Shown here: piece by piece, positions 34,968 to 43,119 of the stretch | Numbering within the stretch: the first letter of the stretch is position 1 | How the letters are laid out: every line of letters begins with the position of its first letter | DNA from: Mogibacterium sp. | GTDB taxonomy: Bacteria; Bacillota; Clostridia; Peptostreptococcales; Anaerovoracaceae | Reading direction: 5' to 3' | Length of the DNA: 64,000 nt | Assembly: GCA_017434025.1 (NCBI GenBank) | Contig: JAFRGC010000050.1 | Span: 1 to 64,000, forward strand | Program-made: the position numbers and the translations under genes | Notes under the pieces: generated by a model | Databases searched by the model: none | Told to the model about the DNA's origin: nothing | The model's input: the letters and a program-made list of their open reading frames with translations, nothing else

Positions 34968-35298
34968 TGAACTGCGCAAGATCATCTCCGGTAAGAGCGG
35001 TTCGGAGATGGTTGAGGCAGCTGTGTCTTTGCCGGTAATGATCCTTACGGCAATGCTGCTGATACGGGTCTTCACATTTTACCTCGAAATACTGGAAACA
35101 GGCATCAGTGAACATATGCAGGCACTCGATGCCTGGGACAGTTATTCGGGAGCACCTGTCAGGACTTACAGTGATACGGAAGATGTGTATTTGCTGAGAG
35201 GAGGGGTACTTCTGACTGATCTTTGCAAACGGATCGATACAAGGTCATACCTTATCAACGAAGATATGCTGGTCAGGGCGGGTGATGCGCTTGGTTAA
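34951..35298 (+). CDS. TadE-like pseudopilin
   Basis: 115 residues from ATG 34951, which lies within the pilin gene (17-bp overlap). The Gly-Ser-Glu-Met-Val-Glu-Ala-Ala-Val motif followed by a hydrophobic helix is the TadE signature; the rest is a small extracellular domain. Expected to be a minor pilus component processed like the pilin. Confidence 0.8.
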   Translation: MRPISDELRKIISGKSGSEMVEAAVSLPVMILTAMLLIRVFTFYLEILETGISEHMQALDAWDSYSGAPVRTYSDTEDVYLLRGGVLLTDLCKRIDTRSYLINEDMLVRAGDALG

Positions 35299-36613
35299 GC
35301 AATTGATAAACCGCAGGGGATCATCAGCAGTATTTCTGGCCATGGCATTTACAGCTTTTGCGATATGTATCGTCGGAAGTATCGGGATCTCGAGACAGAT
35401 GGTCATTCAAAGTGAATGTGAAGCCTTCGGCAAGATCTGGACACGAGCGATCCTTTCGGAATATGACAGGCATTTGCTCAGCGATTATGGAATAATGGCG
35501 TACTTTGGAAATGAAATTGAAGTAAGAAATCGAATCGATCACTATCTCGGATACTCAGCTGAAGGGAAGCTGGATGCAGATTTCGGCAAGACCGGCGCAG
35601 ATCTTACAGGATATGAACTCGGAGAACCGGATAATTTCCGTACTGCTATGAAGAAAGGTGCTGCAGGAACGGTAGTGGGATCATTGATCAACGGAGTATC
35701 GCGGACAATAAGAGAAAATGCAATCAATAGCGGCGATGAAAGTATTTCCGGGGAAGTTGAAGACCGAAAGATAAACAATACAGTCGTATTGGATACTTTG
35801 CCGTCTGCGGGAATAGGAAATTCTATTGATACTGATTCAATTATCGAGAGGGCGAAGTCACTGGGAGAAAGTGGTTCTCCGATGTCACTGATTTCAGGTG
35901 CGGGTGTAGATGTAGCATTCATCTGGCAGCACTTTGGAAATAATGTAACGGTTTCTGATGGCGGGAAAGCATATTTCAGAAATGAATGGGAATATATCCT
36001 CTGCGGAAAACCTTCTGACGAAACTAACCTTAAGTCATGCAGACGCAAGCTGTTCCTGATCCGAAATGCACTGGATCTGGCATCACTCTATAAGGATCCT
36101 GCGAAAGTGGAGATCCTTATGACAACAGCAGAACTGATAACACCTGGGTTTGGAACTGCAACACAGGTACTGCTGGCAGAAGCCTGGGCAGCACTGGAAG
36201 CAGAAAAAGATCTGGAAGATCTATATGAGGGGAATCAGGTGCCTGTTCTTAAATCATCGGACGAATGGAAGACTGGCCTTGACCGGGTTCTGGACAGTGA
36301 ATCTGTAAGAAAGCAGCTGGATGAAGAAGCCAGGGGGCTTCTGGATGAAAATCGTGATGAACTGAAGCAATTGGATGGTATCAGAACGGCAGGTGATGTA
36401 CTTACCAAAGGGCTGAACTATGATGAACACCTGCTGCTCATGATACTCAGCATGAAGGAAAGCACAAGGCTGCTCAGGATCATGGATCTGGTTCAGATTA
36501 ACATGAAATACAGATATTACAGAGACTTCGACCTTATGGAATATTACGTGGGCGTAAGATACACCATCAGGGCTCAGGGAAGAGACTATTATTTTGAGGA
36601 CAGCTATAAGTGA
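35285..36613 (+). CDS. DUF5702-type Tad-associated surface protein
   Basis: 442 residues. One N-terminal helix (about 10-33) follows an Arg-Arg-Gly-Ser-Ser-Ala motif, as in TadG-like pseudopilins, and the remaining 400 residues are predicted outside. It begins with two aromatic/charged stretches (Arg-His-Leu-Leu-Ser-Asp-Tyr-Gly) typical of the DUF5702 family found in clostridial Tad loci. GTG 35282 directly precedes ATG 35285; either may serve. Overlaps both neighbours. Confidence 0.7.
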   Translation: MRLVKQLINRRGSSAVFLAMAFTAFAICIVGSIGISRQMVIQSECEAFGKIWTRAILSEYDRHLLSDYGIMAYFGNEIEVRNRIDHYLGYSAEGKLDADFGKTGADLTGYELGEPDNFRTAMKKGAAGTVVGSLINGVSRTIRENAINSGDESISGEVEDRKINNTVVLDTLPSAGIGNSIDTDSIIERAKSLGESGSPMSLISGAGVDVAFIWQHFGNNVTVSDGGKAYFRNEWEYILCGKPSDETNLKSCRRKLFLIRNALDLASLYKDPAKVEILMTTAELITPGFGTATQVLLAEAWAALEAEKDLEDLYEGNQVPVLKSSDEWKTGLDRVLDSESVRKQLDEEARGLLDENRDELKQLDGIRTAGDVLTKGLNYDEHLLLMILSMKESTRLLRIMDLVQINMKYRYYRDFDLMEYYVGVRYTIRAQGRDYYFEDSYK

Positions 36614-37380
36614 CAGACATGCGTAAGTGTTATTTCCCTATCAAGAGAGGCAGTTACATCGTGGAAGCAGCAATAACAGTACCTGCTTTCATAATAGCAA
36701 TCGTAGTGATGAGCTCAATCATCCTGATGTATGCGTGTATCGAGGACTGTAACTTCATTGCTGCAAGCGAATTAAGAAGAGCTGCGGCAACAGCGTCTTA
36801 TGCAGATACATCACTACTGCTGCCGGTAAAACTCAGAAGGAGATTTATTGACGACCACTCACAGGTGTCATCAGTTACAATCAGAGATTTTGGATGCAGA
36901 GATTCTAGATGGGGGCAGGATGAACTGATTGCGATCACAGCGAGGCTTCATCTGAAAACAAACAATCCTCTTGGAATTAAAGCTGCAGCAGATTACGACG
37001 TTTCACTTGTGACCAGAGCGTACGTCGGAAGGACCAGGGATGTTGAGCCAATGTCTGAGGGGGAAATGTCAGGTGATGATGCGATCCCGGTATACATTTT
37101 CCCGTTAAGGGGTGAGAGATATCACAGCAAAGGATGCACTTTCCTGAGAGCGGCTTCGAAGTCTGCAACACTTACATATTCAATCAGATCGCATTATTCA
37201 TCATGTCCGGTTTGCAGGAGCAGGTCTGCTTCGATCGGGAGCCGGATCTATTATTTTCCTGAATACGGAGAATCGTATCATCTTCCCGGCTGTGCATCAC
37301 TTGAACGGAACTATATTGAAATTGACCGAAGAGATGCGATCGAAAGAGGATATTCTCCCTGTTCCAAATGCGGAGGTTGA
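36610..37380 (+). CDS. TadE-like pseudopilin with tandem Cys/His motifs
   Basis: 256 residues. Gly-Ser-Tyr-Ile-Val-Glu-Ala-Ala and a membrane helix (about 20-42) mark a TadE-type protein. The C-terminus adds two copies of a Tyr-His-x-x-Gly-Cys...Cys-x-x-Cys pattern: the first at about 177-210, the second at about 226-255, the latter ending Tyr-Ser-Pro-Cys-Ser-Lys-Cys. The pattern resembles small Ada-like zinc-binding modules often attached to secreted nucleases. Start is GTG 36610 overlapping the previous stop, or ATG 36619. Confidence 0.7.
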   Translation: MTDMRKCYFPIKRGSYIVEAAITVPAFIIAIVVMSSIILMYACIEDCNFIAASELRRAAATASYADTSLLLPVKLRRRFIDDHSQVSSVTIRDFGCRDSRWGQDELIAITARLHLKTNNPLGIKAAADYDVSLVTRAYVGRTRDVEPMSEGEMSGDDAIPVYIFPLRGERYHSKGCTFLRAASKSATLTYSIRSHYSSCPVCRSRSASIGSRIYYFPEYGESYHLPGCASLERNYIEIDRRDAIERGYSPCSKCGG

Positions 37381-37398
37381 TGACAGGAGGAAATCAAA

Positions 37399-37932
37399 GT
37401 GAAAGAGATTGATCAGAGACTGAGCGGATTCAGAATGCCGGCCTATGTAGAAGAGATACTGACACATCATTACTGCCCGTATTTCATGAGAATGAGCATT
37501 ATACGGGACAAAGATCAATACAGATTCCTTTACAGGCCAGGCAGCCTTGCAAAGATCAATATGGCTGGTCTAAGCACATATGACAAATTAGTACTAATAA
37601 GAAGTCTGATAAGCATAAGCACGAAGATTACCGGATTCATGCTGAGATGTAACAGCTATCTGCTTGAACCGGAGCTTATCTATTCATACGCGGGGAGAGT
37701 TACAGAGGATAGTATCAGAATCATGTTCTATCCGGATGTAAAAAATATGGATATAAGGATCAAATTGATGCTTTTCTCTGAAAGGATCAGAGGGGATCAG
37801 AGTAAAGAAGAGCGTGAGCTGTTCAATCAGCTGAGAGAGTTACTGGAAAGCGAAGATATCAACAGAGCGGCTTTGTTTCTGGACAAAGTGTTACTTCGCA
37901 TGGAAGGCCGGATGCTGGATCAGGCAGGATAA
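37399..37932 (+). CDS. DUF6382-like protein at the end of the Tad operon
   Basis: 177 residues, no signal peptide or membrane helix, GTG start with ACAGGAGGAAA. The Phe-Leu-Tyr-Arg-Pro-Gly and Leu-Leu-Glu-Pro-Glu-Leu-Ile-Tyr segments resemble DUF6382 proteins. In other Clostridia these end in an FHA domain, but here that domain is absent. It is likely cytoplasmic and may connect the Tad machine to signalling; this is inference. Confidence 0.55.
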   Translation: MKEIDQRLSGFRMPAYVEEILTHHYCPYFMRMSIIRDKDQYRFLYRPGSLAKINMAGLSTYDKLVLIRSLISISTKITGFMLRCNSYLLEPELIYSYAGRVTEDSIRIMFYPDVKNMDIRIKLMLFSERIRGDQSKEERELFNQLRELLESEDINRAALFLDKVLLRMEGRMLDQAG

Positions 37933-37989
37933 GAATCAAAAATAAAGCACACCATATCAAACTATAACATTACAAAGCGGAGAGCAATC

Positions 37990-39414
37990 ATGAGAAAACA
38001 CATAAGTATTTTAACGATGATCGTCATGACAATTCTGATGATCGTTCCGATGACTGCGTTTGCAGCTGAACATGACAGTACAGAAGACAGATCATCTGAC
38101 ACGGCTACGATCTACATAGGCAAAGTCCTTACCGTCAATCAGAACAACAAGTTCCCTTCAGTAAATGATTTTACATTTCAGCTGGAAGCAGTAAGAGCAT
38201 GGGACAATGCTAACGTCAAATCGAACCTCAGCGGAGCAGATATCGGTGCAGAGGAAATGCCAATGCCTGCAGCGGTTACCACTGCTCATCAGAAGGTAAC
38301 ACCTACAGGAACAACTGCAGCGGTGACAGCAGGAGATTTCATGGGAGCGGCAAATACATCGGTGGCAGATACAGCAGTTGAAAAATACAGGGCGACACCG
38401 GTCAGGATCAAGTTCACGAAAGCCGGGTATTACATGTACAGCGTGTCAGAAACCGGTTCATCACCGGAGAATATACCAGGTGTCACGTATGACGAAAGCA
38501 GTTACTATATCGTAGTTTATGTATGCAACCGAACTGACAGCCAGGGAAATACTATTCCGGGCGTGTATGTTCATGACATAACATCTTACAGGAATACAGC
38601 GGATACTGATGTTCAGCCTGACCTGTCAGATATCCAGAATGTTACAGATAATAACGGAACAGCTGCCAAAGATAACATTTATACAAATTTCGAGAAAACA
38701 GGGAAGTCCACACCTGAACATCCGGACCAGTTAGAAGCCTATAGATTCTGGAATGATCAGACAACACATGATGTTGTAATAACCAAGAATGTAACGGGTA
38801 ATCTCGGCGATATCACGAAGGAATTTGAAATGACTGTTACACTGACAGGCTTGGAAAAAAACAAGACATATACAACTGATGTTGCAGCAGAATTCAAGAC
38901 CGAACAGAATACAACATCACAAGGCGCAGATATCGTGAGCGCTTCCGTTGGATCTGTGAACTCCGCAGGTAAAACATTTACCGCTGATGCTTCCGGTAAT
39001 GCGACATTTTTGATCAAGCTTGCAGATAACGAAGTCCTGGTACTCAATGCGCTGCCTGCGTCTTCAAATTACAAAGTAGAAGAACATGCGACCGATCATG
39101 TCGGAAGCTATAAAGTGACATCAACCAGTAACTCTGCTGTGATAGCGTCTGCACAGGGGGCAAATACAGGAGACAGGACTGCGATCGCAACTGCTGTAGA
39201 GACTGTAGATGCTGTTTCCAATGTAACCGGGAGGACAAACTCTGAGAGTAATGATGGAACTGTCACTATTGCATTTACCAATCACAGAGACCTTGCGGTT
39301 ATAACAGGTCTGCCTTATTACGGAGATTTCGTCTATGTTCTGGCGGCGTTGATGATAGTTTTCATAGGTGCATTTGCAGTGTACAGGCACAGAACAAGGT
39401 CTGAGGATATTTAA
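37990..39414 (+). CDS. FctA/Spy0128-like sortase-anchored pilin
   Basis: 474 residues. Signal peptide ending Ala-Phe-Ala-Ala (about 26). Domain 1 (about 38-210) is a streptococcal pilin isopeptide domain, with Ile-Gly-Lys near its start and Gly-Tyr-Tyr-Met-Tyr-Ser-Val-Ser-Glu and Tyr-Tyr-Ile-Val-Val-Tyr-Val. Domain 2 (about 255-435) has Ile-Thr-Lys-Asn-Val-Thr-Gly-Asn, Val-Glu-Glu and Phe-Thr-Asn-His-Arg, the Lys/Glu/Asn set for an intramolecular isopeptide bond. The C-terminus reads Leu-Ala-Val-Ile-Thr-Gly, a membrane helix and Arg-His-Arg: a non-LPXTG sorting signal. Likely the major shaft pilin, since it is first in the operon. Confidence 0.85.
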   Translation: MRKHISILTMIVMTILMIVPMTAFAAEHDSTEDRSSDTATIYIGKVLTVNQNNKFPSVNDFTFQLEAVRAWDNANVKSNLSGADIGAEEMPMPAAVTTAHQKVTPTGTTAAVTAGDFMGAANTSVADTAVEKYRATPVRIKFTKAGYYMYSVSETGSSPENIPGVTYDESSYYIVVYVCNRTDSQGNTIPGVYVHDITSYRNTADTDVQPDLSDIQNVTDNNGTAAKDNIYTNFEKTGKSTPEHPDQLEAYRFWNDQTTHDVVITKNVTGNLGDITKEFEMTVTLTGLEKNKTYTTDVAAEFKTEQNTTSQGADIVSASVGSVNSAGKTFTADASGNATFLIKLADNEVLVLNALPASSNYKVEEHATDHVGSYKVTSTSNSAVIASAQGANTGDRTAIATAVETVDAVSNVTGRTNSESNDGTVTIAFTNHRDLAVITGLPYYGDFVYVLAALMIVFIGAFAVYRHRTRSEDI

Positions 39415-40151
39415 TGTATGAAGATCATTTTAGCCGGAAGATCAAATGGATCACCATGGCAGAGGCGGTTTTCAGCCGGTTGATATTACTGGGACTTATC
39501 ACCATGAGTGCATTTGTTATCTATGCAGCTTATGACATGCACAGGATCACAGCAAACGGGAAAAGCGGAACTGAATTCCATGATTTCGAGGAATTGATTG
39601 CAAGAAATCCGGATACCGTAGCCTGGATAAAACTGGACAGCACATCGATAGATCATCCTGTTGTACAGGGAAAGGACAATTATACATATCTGGATGTCGA
39701 TTTTGATGGCAATGATTATGCAGGAGGATGCATCTTTCTGGATGCATCCTCATCCAGTGATCTGTCAGATGAATATTCAGTGATACACGGACATCATATG
39801 GCAGGCGGCGCAATGTTCGGAGATCTGGAAAAGTTTCTGGATCAGGAATTCCTTGATGAAAACAATACAGGGGAATTGCTGACACCGGGAGACATTTATG
39901 ATTTGACCATAGCAGGAGCGGGGATATTTGATGCGTATGATGGTGAGATATACAGCGCAGGACCTTCAAGAAACATCCCACTGGAACTCATTGATAAATG
40001 CAGCACTAAGAATATGATTCATTTCTCGAATCAAGACAAAATGATAGCTTTGTCTACCTGTTCCGGAGAAATGAACAATAACAGAATATTGGTAATCTGC
40101 ATAGCGCATCGAAGAGGAACTAATGAAATGCAGCAAGGGCATGATAAATAA
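39414..40151 (+). CDS. Class B sortase (pilus polymerase type)
   Basis: 245 residues. N-terminal membrane anchor (about 18-40), then the class B sortase fold. Catalytic residues: His127 in Gly-His-His-Met, Cys216 in Ser-Thr-Cys-Ser, Arg224 in Asn-Asn-Arg-Ile. In the S. pyogenes FCT locus a class B enzyme (SrtC1) polymerises the T-antigen pilin; the same role is inferred here. Its ATG overlaps the pilin stop (TAATG). Confidence 0.92.
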   Translation: MYEDHFSRKIKWITMAEAVFSRLILLGLITMSAFVIYAAYDMHRITANGKSGTEFHDFEELIARNPDTVAWIKLDSTSIDHPVVQGKDNYTYLDVDFDGNDYAGGCIFLDASSSSDLSDEYSVIHGHHMAGGAMFGDLEKFLDQEFLDENNTGELLTPGDIYDLTIAGAGIFDAYDGEIYSAGPSRNIPLELIDKCSTKNMIHFSNQDKMIALSTCSGEMNNNRILVICIAHRRGTNEMQQGHDK

Positions 40152-40671
40152 GAGCAGATCATATACATCAGATAGAAATCTTTACTACAAAATGGTGAGA
40201 CAACTGGCAATAGAGATATCAGTTGTATGTACTGTAATGATCATAATGCTTACCTGTGTGATCGGAATAACTGTACAGATGGGCAACGATATGTTTCCTT
40301 CAATAAAAGACGGAGATATCGTGATCTATTACAGGACAACACGTCTGCTTCCTACCGAAACTGTAGTTTACAGAACCTATGACGGAATTCATACCGGAAG
40401 GATCGCAGCTGCTTCCGGAGCATTGATCAGTGAAACAGGTGATCACCAACTCACTGTAGACGGCATTTATCAGCCGGTTTCGATAAGAGATGGTATCTAT
40501 AGTCTTACATATTCCGGGGAGAAACTCGATCTTCCTTTAACGATAGGCCAAGATCAGTTTTTTATCCTGAATGATAATCGTGACAGGATGGATGACAGCA
40601 GAACTTACGGAGCGATAGATACCGGAAAAGTATCCGGAAGAGTTATATCAGTTTTCCGGATAAGAATATAA
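40123..40671 (+). CDS. SipA-like inactive signal peptidase I, pilus chaperone
   Basis: 182 residues with one N-terminal membrane helix (about 27-52) and a signal peptidase I fold. The catalytic Ser of the Ser-Met-x-Pro motif is Asp56 (Asn-Asp-Met-Phe-Pro-Ser), and the catalytic Lys position is Gly92 (Thr-Gly-Arg-Ile). S. pyogenes SipA, needed for T-antigen pilus assembly, carries the same Asp and Gly replacements. The late Asn-Asp-Asn-Arg-Asp-x-Met-Asp-Asp-Ser-Arg box is intact, so the fold is kept. It overlaps the sortase gene by 29 bp. Proposed role: non-proteolytic pilin assembly factor. Confidence 0.88.
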   Translation: MKCSKGMINKSRSYTSDRNLYYKMVRQLAIEISVVCTVMIIMLTCVIGITVQMGNDMFPSIKDGDIVIYYRTTRLLPTETVVYRTYDGIHTGRIAAASGALISETGDHQLTVDGIYQPVSIRDGIYSLTYSGEKLDLPLTIGQDQFFILNDNRDRMDDSRTYGAIDTGKVSGRVISVFRIRI

Positions 40672-40701
40672 ATCATATTTCAGTATAAGAAAGGGGAAGA
40701 T

Positions 40702-43119
40702 ATGCGAAAGATACCGTTTATGGCAACATTGATCTTTGGATTGATCCAGTTGTCAGCTTTCTGTGTCAGTGCGTCCGGGCTTCCCGCTGTTACAGTTAAT
40801 ATCCCGGTGGAACATATCATAACCGGGGATGAATATATCGGAGATGAATCTTTTTCATTTGTACTTGAAGCAGAGAACCATTCTGACCCAATGCCAGATG
40901 GTTCATCTGACGGCATGAAAAAAGTGACATCAACCGGGTCCGGGAAAGTAGATTTTGGAGATATCGTCTTCAGCTACCCGGATGCTTATTACTATAGGAT
41001 GTACAGAATGCCCGAAGAGGACACGGAGCTTGAAAGAGACGAATCAGCTTACCGTATCATGATTGCAGCTTATTCAGATGGTTCCTCAGGGATCACCATA
41101 TGGAAAGAAGGAGAAGACGGGAAGACAGACAGCATTGTTTTCGAAGATAAATATACCAGGCCTGTCATACCGGAAAAGAAAAGAATAATCCCGAAAACAG
41201 GGGATCCTAACTCTTTTGCAGGATGGCTGATCACAATGACTGCAGCTCTTGGAGGAATGCTGAGCCTGATAATGAAGCACAGAAAGATTGATAAAAACAG
41301 ATCCGTATTGAAGCATATTCGATCAGATAAGCTGCCTGCACTTTTCATTACAGCAACTGTTACTGCCTGCCTTATATGTTCAAGTGCTTTCCAGATAACT
41401 TTTGCATTGGAGGGCGAATCTGTTCCGGAGGAAACTCAGACTGTACAAACTGAGATCGCCGATTCCGTTCAGGAATCAGAGGATACTTCAGTAGAACAGC
41501 AGGAAATAGATGCCGGAGAAGAAGATCCGGGAGCCCAGGAAACTTCTCAAGATGAAACGGAGGAAATCCAGCCAGAAGGAAAAGACGAGGAGATGCTGCC
41601 TGAGAGTGGTGATAGCGTATCTGAAGGTAATGAAGAAATAGAGAACAGTATCGATTATGATGATCCTGTTCCGCAGGTTGTGCCTAAACGATTGCTGGCT
41701 GCTGCAGCCATGACAGGCAAAATAGTCAGTTCTTACAGTGATGGCAAAGGAAGAAGATTCCGGATGGAAGGTATGGAAGGGATCGCTTTGTGTTCATGGG
41801 ACAGTAAAACGCCTGCACCTGATGGATCTTCCGGAACATATCGGGAGATCACCGCAGATACTGCTGCAAAACAGAATGTGATCAAAGTCATGTATTACGG
41901 AATCAAAAAGAATGCAGCTGATACACCACTCAAAAAATTAAGGGTACACAGAATGATTTGCTATTGGCTGCATGGAGTATCCAGTCTGCGGGATGAAGCA
42001 AGAGAACAGCTCCCGAGAGCACAGAGCTATGTGAAGCAGTTCACAGACAAACCTCTGCCTCCAGCATCCGAGAGATTTCAGGTCTTTGAATGGACTCCGC
42101 TTGGCAATTACAGCGATAAACAGACTATTGTAGCGTACCGTAAAGCGCCATATGTCAGAACACCGGAGTACAGATCAGAGAAGAAGCCTGACAGAAAGTT
42201 TATTCGATATGGAAGTACTGAGAAAATCGGATATACCATCAGGACGGAAGAAATCTATACTGACGCCGGAGCAGGCAGTTTCTGCATCAAGGACGATTTG
42301 GCTAGAGGACTGCTTCATCTGGACGCAGATTCAATTTCCATAGCAGTATCCGGCGGATCATATTCGATAGACAAGAGCGATGATTCGGGCCTTTGGATCA
42401 CATTCAGGTCAGAAGCAGCTAACGGCAGCAAACCATATATCAAAGTGAGCTATAAAGCAACTGTGAACTGGGATGCATACACAGGCGGCGATATCCGGAA
42501 TGCACTGACAGACTATACTCCTGAACCTGTGAGAGTAACAACAGATATATCACTGCAAAAAGAGGTCAGAGGCAACCTGCGTGATACGACCAAGAAATTC
42601 GAATTTACAGTTGAACTGACCGGACTGGATTCAGAACAGATCTATTCTGTAGAAACGAATGGAGGCGGGGAATTATTCCGGGCATCAACAGGAACTCTGG
42701 ATGGAGCGGGGTTCAAGCCCGATGCAAGCGGAAACGCTGAGGTCATATTCAAGCTCAAAGGCGGACAAGGTGCTGTAATAAAAGATCTGCCGATAGGCGG
42801 CACATATCGGGTTACCGAAACTGAAAATGATCACCGAGCATCTTATATGATAAACGCAGACGGGAATACTCCGATGATAGTAAAGGATCATGATTCAAAT
42901 GATATTAATCAAAAGATCCTCTCTACAGAATCAGAAACGATCGATCCCGGTGATGGTATAGCGACGATAGTTTTCACAAATACCAGGGAAATAGCACCGA
43001 CTTCAGGAATAGTGGGTTCTATCGATTGGAGATTTGCTGGAATATGCAGCTTGAGTGTTCTGTCTGCTGCAGCAGCCTTTGTAATAAGGAGGAAGCTGAG
43101 GTGCAGAAATGGTTATTGA
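40702..43119 (+). CDS. Tandem surface protein: minor pilin joined to adhesin, two signal peptides and two sorting signals
   Basis: 805 residues in one uninterrupted frame. Part A (1-200): signal peptide, a small pilin domain, the sorting signal Ile-Pro-Lys-Thr-Gly (163-167), a membrane helix and a basic tail. Part B begins at Met191 with Lys/Arg-rich residues and a second hydrophobic stretch (213-235) like another signal peptide, then an acidic Glu/Gln/Asp linker (238-330), an adhesin-like region with Cys-Ser-Trp and Met-Tyr-Tyr-Gly-Ile resembling a thioester domain, a Spy0128-like isopeptide domain (about 615-765) and a terminal signal Glu-Ile-Ala-Pro-Thr-Ser-Gly, helix and basic tail. It looks like two former genes with the stop lost between them. 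ATG 41272 could allow separate translation of part B. Confidence 0.8.
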   Translation: MRKIPFMATLIFGLIQLSAFCVSASGLPAVTVNIPVEHIITGDEYIGDESFSFVLEAENHSDPMPDGSSDGMKKVTSTGSGKVDFGDIVFSYPDAYYYRMYRMPEEDTELERDESAYRIMIAAYSDGSSGITIWKEGEDGKTDSIVFEDKYTRPVIPEKKRIIPKTGDPNSFAGWLITMTAALGGMLSLIMKHRKIDKNRSVLKHIRSDKLPALFITATVTACLICSSAFQITFALEGESVPEETQTVQTEIADSVQESEDTSVEQQEIDAGEEDPGAQETSQDETEEIQPEGKDEEMLPESGDSVSEGNEEIENSIDYDDPVPQVVPKRLLAAAAMTGKIVSSYSDGKGRRFRMEGMEGIALCSWDSKTPAPDGSSGTYREITADTAAKQNVIKVMYYGIKKNAADTPLKKLRVHRMICYWLHGVSSLRDEAREQLPRAQSYVKQFTDKPLPPASERFQVFEWTPLGNYSDKQTIVAYRKAPYVRTPEYRSEKKPDRKFIRYGSTEKIGYTIRTEEIYTDAGAGSFCIKDDLARGLLHLDADSISIAVSGGSYSIDKSDDSGLWITFRSEAANGSKPYIKVSYKATVNWDAYTGGDIRNALTDYTPEPVRVTTDISLQKEVRGNLRDTTKKFEFTVELTGLDSEQIYSVETNGGGELFRASTGTLDGAGFKPDASGNAEVIFKLKGGQGAVIKDLPIGGTYRVTETENDHRASYMINADGNTPMIVKDHDSNDINQKILSTESETIDPGDGIATIVFTNTREIAPTSGIVGSIDWRFAGICSLSVLSAAAAFVIRRKLRCRNGY

